Shown: positions 1 through 11,441, numbered from the stretch's first letter. The stretch: DNA of 64,000 bases from Notospermus geniculatus (GCA_002633025.1 NMRB01000311.1:355959-419958); one strand, 5' to 3'. Translations and numbers: made by a program. Notes: generated from the sequence alone by a model not told the origin.

Positions 1-455
1 AGTATTGTGTTTGAAAAACCGCAAAAAACTCGTCTGAAGAAGGCGTACTGGTGTGACGCCCAGGCCAAAAACCATATAGCACACATTGGACACGTTCCGC
101 TGATCTCAATTTGACATTGCCGTTCCCCTAATTGTTAACACTCCCTCTACCTTTGGGTGGACTTAGAAAATTTCGGCTGTGATCCGACGGCCAGGTAAAT
201 GGGATTCTCCCGTATGTATACTGAGTGGCGTCTGTATGTGTGTGTGTCTGTGTGTCGATCGTCCGTTAAGCTGGCACGTTTCGCAACCGCAAGGCCCAGA
301 GTCATGAAAGTCGGTGGAGAGGTAAGCCCTAGGGAGGACGCGAAACAGAACCAAAAATTTTTGTGATTTGACCTATACATTCTGCTCTTCAGGGGGCATT
401 TTCGGTAAAATAAAAAATCCAAATAACTCAGTCTAGAGGAAATAGATCAAACTGT

Positions 456-558
456 AATAGGAGCTGTCAGCGAGTTGACCAATAGGTGTCACTACCGCCC
501 AATTCAATGCGTATAGCGGACCAAGTCATTATTGATCGAGCAGCAATCACGTAGATTT
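456..558. mobile_element. MITE family A, 5' part
   Basis: This is the left half of a roughly 172-bp fold-back repeat that occurs again at 14052-14224, 41735-41902 and 58407-58578. It begins with the family terminus AATAGGAGCTGTCAGC and carries the family interior (AGCGGACC, then ATCGATCGAGCAGC-like sequence). The right half with the inverted terminus is not recognisable here, so the copy is truncated or interrupted near 558. Confidence 0.75.
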
Positions 559-1753
559 TGATGTCAAACTTCCTGTGGGCTTGTGCTGACTGAAGTACAT
601 GTAAAAGCAAGAACAGCCTTTCTGCACAGGTCACCATGCTTTATTTGTGATCTCACCATCATCAGCTCTCAACTTCCAATGAATGGCTCAGTATGGCCAA
701 CTGGTGACCATCTTGGACTTTGTGCTCTGCTCCATAGGCCTAACTTGAGAACGGCTTGGTCATTAGCTTCATACTGCCATCTGTTGCTGGTGTCATTTGT
801 GTCCGATTATGCATCCAATCGATTTTGGTTGTGCTCCAACTTCCAGTAGGCCTAAATGAATGCCAGGTGGCGATCATGGTGGGGCATTCTGTTCCATAAC
901 TTGAGAACTGCTTCATCAATCAAATTCACATGTCAGCTGAGCGCATCGCCCATGGGCGACTTGTTGAGAGAATGTATGAATTATTTAATGTAGATGATCT
1001 CTTGTCGGGTATTGGAAGTTGAGAAGGTCTAAATGGTACATGAAGTGCATGCCGATTTACCGGCGGTGATGGCATTCCGTTAACTCCACACCAACACCAC
1101 CGATTCAATCCAATGAAATTCGTGTCAGCCGCCACAGATCAACAGGGTGGCCAATCAGAGACTGCGTTACAGACACCGAAGGCATGTATGGTGCAGCAAT
1201 GTTTACTTCTGGGTTTGGCTCTTGTATGGCGATGTAAATTCAAATCTGATTGGTCGAGGTTGGGCTGTTGCATCAAGCAACCATTCCGGACGATGTATTT
1301 ATGCAAAAACAGCTATAAACAAAAAAATATTTTTTTCCTGCGATCTAGTTATAGGCTATAATTATCGGACGAAAGTTTCTTCTTGACAACAACTTTTATT
1401 TAATTTGAAAAACAATCATGTCGTATTTGAAGTGGGGGTGCACCACAAGAGCAGCGAACAGCATTCCTGACAGATTTTCTTCTGAAGTGGGCCTGGGGTT
1501 TGTGGTGTGAGCCGTGCGAACTAAGCGCAAAACCCAGGTTAGCCTGGATGCATGAAGTGCCCCATGCTCAATTTCGATATTTTTTCGACACGAACTTCAC
1601 TACGTGAAACTTGACCCACCAGGCTTGTACACAAAACAAGCCTTTCGGCGACATGGTTCACTAGAGGTTGTGACAGGCAGGGAAGATTTTTTCATGAAGC
1701 GGTGAAACCGTTAGTCGTGATTTCAGTTGTGGATATGATGTACTATCAGTCTG
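559..1753. other. No gene recognised
   Basis: I see no convincing coding exon, RNA gene or repeat structure here. The short open frames lack codon-like composition and known motifs. Confidence 0.5.
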
Positions 1754-2313
1754 GCCGAATGGGTGAATGTCGTCCTGGGTGACCCTAAATGTCACCCACG
1801 ATAAAACTGGGTGACCTTAAACGTCCCCCAGGGCATGGCTGGGTGACTTTTAGACCCTTAAACGTCACCCAGTTTGAAAATCGCGTTATTTTAAAACCTG
1901 CCGCCGAGGTTAGTGATTGATGCTAGTGGAACGTCTGTCAAGTAGCGGTCGCGAAATCATGAACAAAAGTGAGTGACGTTTTTGCATCATAAAATCAGAA
2001 TGAAACATGGATCATCTAATGCAGCAATATGCGTCTTCATCGTCTGATGAGGAAGACCAAGGGCGGCCCATGATGTGATGATGTGGGGATGTCAGAATTC
2101 GTTTTCAGCTACACGAAGAGCGTACCAATTACCTCGGCGGCAGGTTTTAAAATGGAGCGATTTTCAACCTGGCTGACGTTTAGGGTCTAAACGTCACCCA
2201 GCCATGTCCTGGGGGACGTTTAGTGTCACCCAGTTTTCCTGGGTGACATTTAGGGTCACCCAGTTTTCCTGGGTGACATTTAGGGTCACCCAGGACGACA
2301 TTACCCATTCGGC
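1754..2313. mobile_element. Long-TIR fold-back element
   Basis: The two ends are inverted copies starting GCCGAATGGGT and continuing through GTCGTCCTGGGTGAC. The arms extend about 160 bp, to a CCGCCGAGG/CCTCGGCGG pair near 1910 and 2130. Each arm contains short tandem units of the form TGGGTGAC.TTTAGGGTC. There is no transposase frame, so it is non-autonomous. The outer 25 bp resemble the ends of the elements at 30031-30577 and 44914-45826, which suggests one transposase served both sub-families. Confidence 0.8.
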
Positions 2314-2477
2314 TGGTCTGCAGTATTACTTTTGGGTGTGTTCTGTCACTTCACAAAGAATAATGGACAGGAGACGGATTTCAACAATTCTTGTATTTTG
2401 ATGTTCATCGGATGTGCTCAATCGACATTACAATCATGATGGCCTCCATAGAAAGAAAGAGCACAAAAATTGACAGA

Positions 2478-2590
2478 ACACGAAATGATAATACAGAAAG
2501 TCAATTTCCAGAGTACTTGAAAATTTTCGACCCCAATCGGGGTCTTCTTCAGGTTGCCACTTTACAATATGAAACTCCAGAAAAGACTTC
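2478..2590 (-). repeat. Penelope-like element tail with hammerhead-like core
   Basis: About 110 bp here match 50265-50375 at high identity. On the minus strand the core reads CTGAAGA, then a GACCCC/GGGGTC stem, then GAAA. This resembles the catalytic core (CUGANGA, stem II, GAAA) of hammerhead ribozymes known from Penelope-like retroelements. One extra A lies between the core and stem II, and stems I and III are not obvious, so activity is doubtful. The Penelope assignment rests on this motif alone. Confidence 0.4.
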
Positions 2591-2689
2591 AACAGCTAGG
2601 ACTTTTAGGCCCGATCGGCCACAGTCGCCAACTCGGGACACATCGCCCGATTCGGACACACGGAAATGCTGGTGCCACAGCGTGTCCCC

Positions 2690-2812
2690 ATTGGGCATTA
2701 AATCCAGAACCGGCAATATCGCCCAGTTGGGATACAGGAAATGGTGAGGCCAGTGCGGCTCCCGTTTGGGAGTTAAATCCAGAACTGGCAATATCGCCCT
2801 ATTGGGAGTTGC
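2690..2812 (+). repeat. Tandem duplication, about 75-bp unit
   Basis: Two adjacent units each contain TTAAATCCAGAAC, GGCAATATCGCCC and TTGGGA, spaced about 75 bp apart. No coding role is evident. Confidence 0.6.
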
Positions 2813-3175
2813 TTAGGCCAAAGTGTCAAAATTCGTCAGGCTGCCACTTTACAATGAAAAGGAAAGACTTCAAGTCTACTTCTTCCACTGTCAGCAGGTG
2901 TCCCTTTACCCTTGTCTCAAACGACTGGTTTTGCTGGGCACAAATACGAAAGTCACTTTTTAAGAATAAAAATTGCCTCATTCTTTGGACCACCCTGTGG
3001 GAATCGATGTCGAAGCACTACTCATTCACTTGAACTGTCTTATCGAGTAACTTTTCGAAACTCTTAGCGTTGTACAATGTTCGTTTTTCTGGAGTGTAAA
3101 ACATGTAAAAGTCACAAAACCCGTCATTCGATTCGTTCTCAAGCTGATCGTGTCGTAATCGAACATGGAGACCTT

Positions 3176-3294
3176 GGCTGGTATTCATAAGAGTAAGCAA
3201 ATGCTTTTACTTAAGATTTGCACAGCGAGGTCCAATGTAAATGTACTACAAAACTTGAAGGAAAAGCATTTGCTAGCTTTTATGAATATCAGCC
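3176..3294. mobile_element. Fold-back MITE
   Basis: The ends are inverted: GGCTGGTATTCATAAGAG on the left and the complement of GGCTGATATTCATAAAAG on the right, followed by AGCAAATGCTTTT in both arms. The interior is about 50 bp and has no coding potential. Confidence 0.75.
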
Positions 3295-3529
3295 CTTGAA
3301 TATTGACCATGATGAAGTCGGCCGGACGTCATTCTGCCACGGGGGTAGTGCGCGGAACTAGCCCATTAGCCTGCCTTTGAATAAGAACTACGTAACCCTT
3401 TTATAGTGTGATTGAGGGCGCGTGGTCTATCCGTCGGCTTGAATATTCGATGTGTACCCATAAATCTGAGGATTTAGAGTATGATCCTGTGCCCATAGGG
3501 TCGTATTCATGAAGCGGTTCTATGGTTGG

Positions 3530-3592
3530 AACCGTCTCAGGCCGGTTCCAGGTATAGTGGTTGACTATACTTGGAACCGGCCTAAGACGGTT
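3530..3592. repeat. Near-perfect inverted repeat, 29-bp arms
   Basis: A 29-bp arm beginning AACCGTCTCAGGCCGG pairs with its complement across a 5-bp spacer. The flank contains GGGTCGTATTCATGAAG, similar to the GGGCCGTATT termini of the MITEs at 19731, 26159 and 32892, so this may be a decayed relative. Confidence 0.7.
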
Positions 3593-3599
3593 CTCAGTC

Positions 3600-5384
3600 G
3601 ACCCGCAAAGGTATGAACAGCGCCCCGACGTGAGAGCCGCGGTATTTGGCGGTACTAACTGCTAAATCACTGAACGAAAGCGAGGCAGTGACGAAGGCGT
3701 AGCAGACGCTATAAAACAATCACTTTAATTACGCACGATTAGTAAGACGTTTGACGGTCATGACGGTGGCGTGATGTTTACATGTTGATGGATGTTTCTC
3801 TACGAACGTTGCCGAAAATTTCATCGAAATCGGTTCAGTTTTGGCCGAGTTATCGATCGAAAGGTAACCTTCAACCTCGTCCCCAGGGGTTTTGTTCGCT
3901 CAGACAACCTCGGACCTAACTCGCTCACTAACCCCTGGAATCACGATCTCAATTCCCTAGAATCTGGGGATTTCACGGAAATTGCCGAAGGTTGTTATTA
4001 ATATTTATAGTCCCTTTTTCCCTTCCTTACTAATTTAATCGAGTATAGATCGATGAAAGTAAATACTTTCAACGTCGAAAACATAAAATTATTGCTGAAA
4101 TAGGCCCTTGTTTTTGTTGAAGTTTTAATGATTGAAGGTGGCGCTGTCGTACTTCCGCCATGGCAAGCACATGCACGCATGGACATAACAATGCATGATG
4201 GAAGGCGTGATGTGATGATCTGATGATGATATTTTATCATGATTATTTGTCCTGAGCCTGATGATGAGCTGCAGTAGCTGCGTAATTTTGTATCTCAATC
4301 TGCTGGGAGTAACTACTAAATTGGATGTTTTTTAGTTGAGCTGCTATCATGGTTTACAGTGCAGTGTTTATGATGGTGATCGGTGAGTGAGTAGGCTACC
4401 ATCATTGACCATCCATGGCTACGGCACGGGCCTAGCCTAGGTCATGTAGCCTACCTAGCCTAGTTAGTTAGGACATGAGGGGCCTAGAATTGTAGAAGGC
4501 TCCTCTCTCAAGTGCCGATATCCCTAAATCATTATTGCCCTAATCTCCACAGACACAGTTACATGTACCGTACTTCTTCCAGTAGCCTAGAGCCCTAGTT
4601 GTGATGTTAAGCTTATCTTCATTTGCAGATTGTGGTTACTCATGTTACTGGAGCCCAGAGGAGGAGGTAACTACCTAGGCCCTAGCCTAGGCTAAGTCTC
4701 GAAAAGCTAATAATTGACCTTTGACAAAATGATTGAATACAAGTAAGTGTACTGTTAAAATTAATGTAGGCACACCAGTATTTAACCGGTAGTTTTTTTG
4801 GAAATATCTTACGACAGTTTGGCAAAGGAGGAGTAATGGTTTGTTATCATTCCCAGTTGCCCCATGTGATCCACACTTGAATAAACAAGTGTGGGAGTAA
4901 TTGATAGTAGTTTTTTATCATACGTACCGGTAACAATTCCTTGTTACTTTTCAGCTTCTTCAAAGACCATGATGGACGTACGCATTCGATTTTTCGAGAA
5001 AAGAACCCTACCATCTTGATCACTGGTCTCTTTCGTTTTGCAGCTTTGTAGCACCTTTGAAAAGTGTATTGTCCTGAAATGAAAGTCAGTGTCTGTTGTG
5101 CAGTCTAGCATACTCATCATTTTTGAATTCAACATTGTACTCCATCACCACCCATAATGATGTGTCAGCCATATCTGTAATTTTCTTGTATGTACCATTA
5201 ACTTTCTGCCAGGCCATACCATTTTCATTTTTAGGCTGGTAATTGATTTAGAACGAGCAGTGGTTTATGTTAGATTTGATTTTTATCTCCATTTAAAATT
5301 TCACCAGACACATCCATCCTCAGCTTAAAAGTGTCAAAACATCCATAAAGCTAACAATGAAATTGGTTTGGCCTCAGCTTGATT
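3600..5384 (+). other. Upstream region of the RecQ-like gene
   Basis: No protein-coding exon is supported. Possible donor-like (GGTGAGTG near 4383) and acceptor-like sites could mark spliced 5' UTR pieces, but this is weak. I found no terminal inverted repeat here that pairs convincingly with the region beyond 10.2 kb. Confidence 0.3.
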
Positions 5385-7037
5385 ATGTCTGCATCGCAGT
5401 TTTTTAACACCCTTCAGCTTGCTTGTGAACATTTACAAGTGGATGGCAAGGAAATTCACCTAAAGCCAAAGCAGATTATTGCCCTTGAGAAATTGTTCCA
5501 GGGAAGTGACCTGTTTGTTAATTTACCTACTGGCTATGGCAAGAGTCTCATTTACCAAATTGGTGTATTTTTGTTAGGTTTTAAATACAAACTGCAGCAG
5601 CCGATAGCAATTATTGTCGCACCTTTAAACTCATTGATTGAAGATCAGTGTAATAAGTTGAATTCACTGGGTGTAAAGACAGCAATTTTTAAAGGTGATG
5701 ATGAACCTGAAGGTCCTTACCATTTCATTTTTACACATGCTGAGTGGATTGCAAGTTCCTCAGGTAGACGGACACTGCTAAGACCATTCTTTCAGAAGAA
5801 TGTGTGTCTTGTCGCAATTGATGAAGCACATTGCATTGTTGAATGGGGAAAGGACTTTAGGCCAAGCTATGCATGTCTCGGACGTGTCTCCAGTTACTTT
5901 CCACATGTTGCATGCATTGCACTGACTGCGACTGCACCAAAAAAGTACTTCCAGGAAATTGTGTCTAGCCTAAACATGAAATCCCCTGCACTGATTTCAA
6001 CTTTGCCAGATAGAAGAAATATCAAGTACACAATAACAAGCAGACCACCTGCATCAAAGGGTGTGGAGAGTTACGAGTGCATTTTGAAGCCATTGGCTCT
6101 TGACCTGAAAGCGAAGAGAACTTCTTTTCCACAGACAATTGTTTATCTGCCACTTAAGTATTGTGGTGTTGCATTTCGACTTTTTGAAGCTGTACTTGGC
6201 TCTGATGATCAGTTTGAGCCACCAGGTAGCTTAAAACCTGAAGACCGACTTTTTGGACAGTTTCACTCTGCATACACAGATAGTATGAAGTCCATACTTC
6301 TGGAAAGCTTAACCACAAATGGAAAGTGTAGAATTATGTTTTCCACGGATGCAGTTGGTATGGGAGTGGATGCTCCTAACATACGTACAATCATACACAT
6401 TGGGGTACCTCGTACCATTGAACAGTATTACCAAGAGACAGGTAGAGCAGGTCGTGATGGGCTGTCATCAGAAGCGATCATGTATTTTAATGGGTGTGAT
6501 CTTGCTTCTAACAGAAAAGATCTGCAGTCTGATGTACGTGATCTGTGCCGCTCCCAAGAATGTATAAGGAAATTCTTGCTGCATTATTTTGGTTTTGCTG
6601 ATTACGAGTTTGTACCATTCATACATCTACATGACTGTTGTAGTATTTGTGCTTCAGCTTGCGATTGTCATGATTGTGAAATGTGTTCCTCCTTGAATCT
6701 TGATATGGATTTGTCAATGTTGAGCCTTCATGATACTTCTGCAGACCTACATGAAAATGTGTCTGTAGTTCCTGCATCCACTGTGGAAAAGATCCGATCC
6801 AGAATTATCAAATATCGAGATGAATTAGAGGAGTGCCATGGGCATGTGTCTCTGGTATATGGGCTAACATTTGATACCATCGATGAAATTTGTGGAAAGT
6901 TGGACTCAGTTACTTCTATTGATGATATTTTACCCCCTGCTACAAAACTGTGGGGGCTGCAACAAGCAGAACATATTTACAGTATTATTTCTGATGAACT
7001 GGAATTTGTTGATATATCAGACACGCCTAGCCACTGA
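5385..7037 (+). CDS. RecQ-family ATP-dependent DNA helicase, intronless
   Basis: A single open frame encodes about 550 residues. I start it at the ATG at 5385; the frame is open slightly upstream but has no earlier ATG. Visible motifs are I PTGYGKSL (residues 48-55), Ia (about 76-88), II DEAH (146-149) with the RecQ-type WGKDFRPSY following, III TATAP (181-185), and V/VI GMGVDAP through QETGRAGRDG (325-359). After the helicase core comes a Cys/His cluster (about 393-435), as in the RecQ zinc-binding subdomain. No winged-helix or HRDC domain is visible, so it is shorter than cellular BLM or WRN. RecQ enzymes unwind DNA 3'-5' using ATP. The lack of introns and the convergent DUF6589 gene 175 bp away suggest a mobile-element gene. 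The frame is intact and all core ATPase motifs are present. Confidence 0.9.
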   Translation: MSASQFFNTLQLACEHLQVDGKEIHLKPKQIIALEKLFQGSDLFVNLPTGYGKSLIYQIGVFLLGFKYKLQQPIAIIVAPLNSLIEDQCNKLNSLGVKTAIFKGDDEPEGPYHFIFTHAEWIASSSGRRTLLRPFFQKNVCLVAIDEAHCIVEWGKDFRPSYACLGRVSSYFPHVACIALTATAPKKYFQEIVSSLNMKSPALISTLPDRRNIKYTITSRPPASKGVESYECILKPLALDLKAKRTSFPQTIVYLPLKYCGVAFRLFEAVLGSDDQFEPPGSLKPEDRLFGQFHSAYTDSMKSILLESLTTNGKCRIMFSTDAVGMGVDAPNIRTIIHIGVPRTIEQYYQETGRAGRDGLSSEAIMYFNGCDLASNRKDLQSDVRDLCRSQECIRKFLLHYFGFADYEFVPFIHLHDCCSICASACDCHDCEMCSSLNLDMDLSMLSLHDTSADLHENVSVVPASTVEKIRSRIIKYRDELEECHGHVSLVYGLTFDTIDEICGKLDSVTSIDDILPPATKLWGLQQAEHIYSIISDELEFVDISDTPSH

Positions 7038-7211
7038 TGTACTTCAATAATGTCTGAAAGAACAACATTTTTACTCGGGGAACCCATAGGGTAGCTTTCA
7101 GAGAGAGTGCATGACGTATGGCACAAATGTTTTCAAGTCACTGAGACCAATTTAGTAGTATTTGGCCAATTACAGCTTCAGAATTTCGCTTCAAACAGTT
7201 GAGGTACAGCT

Positions 7212-8353
7212 CTAATGTTGAACGTCTGCACCAAGCATTGCTTTGTGATGTTCTATCCATGTAAATAGAGAATTCACGTCTAACTTGGCAAGAATCGTGC
7301 AGTCAGTATCTGGAAATGCACTGTGTGCTCTGCCTGGAGTTATTCGAAATGGACTTAATTTTCGCAAGTCATTTTGAATAATACGTTCATCCTCAGCAGC
7401 TTCTCTGTGAGTATGTTGAACACTCCTCCTGTGGATGCCACTTTCATCGCAGAAGTTCTGTACCACCACATTGACACCTGTTTCAGCTTTAGACACTCGA
7501 GCGATTGCTTTGACTGTCTTGTTGGCACCCATGTTTTCAATTGATTTCTTGATCTCTCGGTTCGATATCTCCTGAGCCAAATCACATTCCATATTGTTGC
7601 CCTTTCCACCTCTAAGATTGCAGAATCTGCCCCACTTAACAAAATGGGCCTGTAGTGGAGACAACATGACTTCTAACTGGGCTACTGCTACCAGCATCTC
7701 AAGGGAATAATTCTTCTTGCTAGGACCTGCTGACCGAAAATAAAGCAATAGCCGCTTCATGTTGATTATACTTCGATCTCCATCCCCCTCTGAAGCTGTG
7801 TCCTTCATCTGCAACAGAAAGACGTACAGCTCTATGATGTTTAGCGCATAATTTCTTATGCCATCTTCAGACTTGGATTCCTCAATTGTATTATTGGGAA
7901 CTGTGGTTGGAAGTGGCGGTGGTGTGGGACCAGATGGTGGTGCGACGTGGTTGACCATACGAGACAAGTAATCGTGGTCTTGCTGTATGCACTTGACGAC
8001 CTCTTGTTGTTCGTAGTATGCATCCATGACATCCGCCTTGTTTGCATCTCTGTCTATGAGCACATACCGATCCACAAATTCACCAACTACTTTTTCCATG
8101 TAATCCTTGGCGTTTCCGTTGGCAGCTTTGGGTGCATACCGGTCAGGCATTCCTGCTGGATTTTCAAATCCCCAGAAATCCATGGCAGCCTCAGTCAGAT
8201 ACCCTTTGCCGACTGTGAGAAATAACTGTTCGCATGCTTCATAGCTCTTGTCCACTTTTGACACATTATGCCGACCAAGGCGCTCCCTAAAGTACTTCAT
8301 TGTACCAACATCTTTTCCTCTGAAGCTGCCGAGTACACCTTGTCAAATGCAAG
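7212..8353 (-). CDS. DUF6589 gene, last exon
   Basis: The acceptor TTTATTTCAG precedes position 8353. The long frame covering 8300-7212 (362 codons) starts at KYFRERLGRHN and includes CEQLFLTVGKGYLTEAA. The first ~30 bases are open in a different frame from the rest, giving the second apparent frameshift. The stop lies 175 bp from the stop of the RecQ-like gene (tail to tail). Confidence 0.75.
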
Positions 8354-10163
8354 CTGAAATAAAACAAAAATAACTAGTGAGTCTCCCAAACTGAAACAGA
8401 AAAGAATTCATACAGATATGATTATGCTGGCATTATTGTCTCCACTTCAGGTTGGCAATTCGGCAATCTCCTTGCAGGGGAAAGGGTGACAATGATTACT
8501 TGGTTGAGGATACAAACAAATGAGTCAGACTGATGCACACATAAAGCTACCTGTTATTAGTTCAAGGTTAATCAGTGTTGAACTTGATTCAGTGACTTTT
8601 CTATGCATTTTACCAAAAATACATTTTTACATACCGTCAAAAAAGCTTTCTTTGTATGCCACAGCTCTGCCTTGAATGGGTACAAGTGGTCAAATCGTTC
8701 AGTTGCACTTTGTGTCCCAGCTCGTAAGTCTCTGGCACCTGACAGCCGAACTCTAGTGAGTTGGTCCCCGCCTACAGGAATATTCAATCCACACAACTCA
8801 TCATCAGGTGCTTGTACAGGAGCTATGTGAGCTGCAGGCTGGTCTGGTCTACTGGAATGACTTTCATCAGTTGTTCCAACCCTAGGTCTTCATTTTCATC
8901 AAAAATGTCTTGGCCTCTGATCAGTCCTGAAAAACATGGATAGAACAACACATTAGCCAGATTGCTGAGCAAGTAGAAACTTTGTGCAGGATTTATGGAA
9001 ATTTCATTTGTATCGAAATCTGTGTTGTCCCATTCATTCATTTAATTCTTTATGCTGTACATTTATTTCATTTACGGGTATACATGTACCGGTAGTTTTC
9101 CCAGGGACGAAGTTTCCGGTGACGATATCCGGGGATGAATTTTCCTGTAACCATGTACCGGTAGTTGATTTGTAATTGAGTGTTTGGGTCAATTGTATTT
9201 TGCCATTTTACTAGTGACGTCGTGTGTGGCAGATGCCCTGTAATTTAAGGGAAAGTTATGACATGACTTGCATGAATATTTTTAAAACAAGTGTACCTGC
9301 TTGTTTGTAGACAGTGCTGACTGTTTTCTCGTAGGCTTCAAGTATTTTCACCACATCGCTGTAATTTGTTTCACTGTATGGTAACACTTCTAGACTGAAC
9401 ATTGGTGATTTCTGCTGCAGTTCTGTTGAGTATGTATTTTCAATGGGACCACATGCCAACTTCATGAACTTGAAACATGGGAACACCTCCACAAGGATCC
9501 TTGTCACAAGTACTATGTAGTTACTCCGAAGGCTGGACATTTCCTCTGCACTAGTGAGGAATACATCATTGGAACAGGTGGTAATGTCCCCTTGTGGGCC
9601 ATCATTTGCCAGTGGTAGAAATGGCACCCTGTCGAATAGCCAGCTTGTTGCAAAAAGGTGGAAATCCTCGTTTCGCTTGTTCACTCTCATGTCGTGGGCT
9701 TTCACTCTGAAATCAATGTTATCTCCTATCAGCTGGCTGGTCTTCCCACGCTTTACAAGTTCCACGATGTTGGAGTTGATGTGTCCCCCTAGAAAGTCAA
9801 GGGTCCTGTCTTTTTGACAATGGGACTGCACTATGCCTATTTTGTTGAACTCTCTGTACAGCTGAAATGGATGATAGTGTGAATGTTTGAGATGACTGGG
9901 GATTAGGACATCCACAAAATTGAAAAATATGCAATATCTGTACAAGAAAGAGACAGGCTGCTCATATAGCTGTCCCAATTACCTCTGTGTTGGCTCCATA
10001 TTTGGAAAATAGGATGGTGCAAATTTTCTGCAGTCTCCCTAATTGTTGGTTTCTCTGGTACATAATCATACTGTAGATCATGCCAATCACAGGCACCTGT
10101 TTGTCTTGTACCTGGTCTTCACCATTTACAGCAACACACAGAACATCAAGGAGAAAAGGACAG
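7212..10163 (-). CDS. DUF6589-type protein, spliced, probably frameshifted
   Basis: Four exons with plausible GT..AG borders read leftward: 10163-9983, 9861-9297, 8926-8635 and 8353-7212. Phases agree at each join (0, 1, 0). I recognise the DUF6589 family from landmarks: GDNIDFRVKAHDMR, then GGDQLT, then LWHTKKAFL, then RERLGRHNV and LTVGKGYLTEAA. The family is expanded in fungi and invertebrates and has no established biochemical role that I know of. Spaced acidic residues would fit an RNase H-like nuclease, but that is inference. The frame slips by one base inside the third exon (about 8840-8870, in a repeated AGACC) and again near the start of the last exon (about 8320). The copy is therefore either a pseudogene or carries sequence errors. 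The first exon is missing: the exon at 10163 needs a donor leaving two codon bases upstream. Confidence 0.7.
8635..8926 (-). CDS. DUF6589 gene, third visible exon
   Basis: Acceptor TTTTTCAG at 8927-8929 and donor GTATGT after 8635. It encodes the VGGDQLTRVRLSGARDLR block and ends at WHTKKAFLT. The 5' part (GLIRGQDIFDENEDLG) is in another frame and meets TAG near 8827, so a one-base slip between about 8840 and 8870 is needed to read through. Confidence 0.7.
9297..9861 (-). CDS. DUF6589 gene, second visible exon
   Basis: Acceptor CATTTCAG before 9861 and donor GTACAC after 9297. The exon is open throughout (188 codons) and carries the GDNIDFRVKAHDMR and RNEDFHLF landmarks. It starts in phase 0, matching the end of the preceding exon. 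Confidence 0.75.
9983..10163 (-). CDS. DUF6589 gene, first visible exon
   Basis: Acceptor ACATTTTCAG before 10163 and donor GTAATTGG after 9983. It encodes CPFLLDVLCVAVNG through FSKYGANTE, matching the N-terminal block of the family (a helical segment followed by a hydrophobic YSMIMYQRNQQ stretch). Confidence 0.65.
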
Positions 10164-11189
10164 CTGAAAATGTAAGAAAATGATGATATCAAAGAAAATT
10201 ACATATGAAAGTTACCCGGTACATGTAAGAAATTCAATCTGCTGTCATTTACTACGTGTGTGGNTGACTTAAATATATTTATTTCATCTGAAATCATCAT
10301 AAAATACAATAAAAGTAGCAAATATTTATCAGAGAAATGACATTTCTTTAGAACTACTTTTACCGCGGAAGTAGTTCTTCCACACCGGCGCTGTGAGGCG
10401 CGACGCATCACATAACCCTACGCAAAATGGCGGATTTGACTGTTGTTCGTCAGGGTCACAAACCGACGCAACGTCACCAGGTTTTTTGGAGGCTTGTGCC
10501 CTGTTGTTCAGGTTGAGACCTTAACAAGGGCCATTTTGGAACGTTCATGCTGTGCTATGCTATCTACAAGGCTTTTATTCAAGAATCTTAATACATGTAC
10601 ATGTACCATTCGGAGGAGATGGGTACATAAATCAGAAATGCTACCCATAATTGCACAATGCAAGTTATACTTGCCACGTGGAGTTGGTGTCATAATCCAG
10701 ATTAGGTCTTACTGATTCGAGACTGTGTAAATATGCCATTGTCAGGTGCCATAATCACAGATTAGGTCTCACCCAACACAGGATAATTAACGGGATAATT
10801 AAACAACTGGCAAGGCGAGGCATTATACAGATGACAGCACACCAACACGGTACGGAAAGACCTACCTACCCGGATTAGGGTAGAGGTACCAATCACATGC
10901 GCATTGGGTCGTAGATACAGGTGCGGATTGGGGTGTCACACTGACCCGGACAGGACTTTTTTCGCCCAGTGTTAGGTAAAAAGGTACAAGAGGAAATTTT
11001 GTCTTGAATTTATGCACTGGATAGTCCAGAACTTTGCGAATTCAGTTAAAAAAGGCGCATCGGAAACCGCATTAATGCTTTTCTTGTTAGTTTTATTGTT
11101 ATACAGTAATAAATAAAGTCATTTTACAAGTTTCACATAACTATTCTTTGTTTTGTAGTCAGACCCTTCCCCTCCTGGGTACTCAAAAA
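10164..11189. other. No gene recognised
   Basis: The missing 5' exon of the DUF6589 gene may lie here. A minus-strand ATG near 10408 opens a short frame ending at a donor-like GTAAAAG near 10363, but its phase does not match the next exon. There is a single ambiguous base at 10263. Otherwise nothing is recognised. Confidence 0.35.
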
Positions 11190-11441
11190 GTTAAAAAGTT
11201 TGGGTTTATAGTCTGATATCAACAACGGTAGAGGTCTCATCCAACTTTTAACTTTAACCCCAGTCTATCCTGAAACCATTCAGTAGAACTCAGATGAGCT
11301 GCTCATTCAGCGCTACAGTCCGAGCATTTCCGACCGGTACCCATTTATACACCTGGGTGGAGAGAGGCCCGTGAGGCAAAGAGACTTGCCCAAAGTCTCT
11401 GACCGCCAGCCGGAGACCCGAACCACTATACCAGCGTGGCT
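11190..11441 (-). mobile_element. tRNA-derived SINE, family S1
   Basis: This copy matches 39807-40111 over its whole length: TTTGGGTTTATAGTCTGATATC, CAGATGAGCTGCTCATTCAG, GACCGGTACCCATTTATAC and the tRNA-related end CGGAGACCCGAACCACTA. The tRNA head lies at the right, so the SINE points left, with an AGTTAAA-type tail at 11190. Part of the B-box region is deleted relative to the other copy. Confidence 0.8.

Noticed and set aside
4130-10430. Terminal inverted repeats around the RecQ-DUF6589 pair
   Set aside because: Short GCGCTGT/ACTTCCGC similarities near 4140 and 10370 are too weak and wrongly spaced to call.
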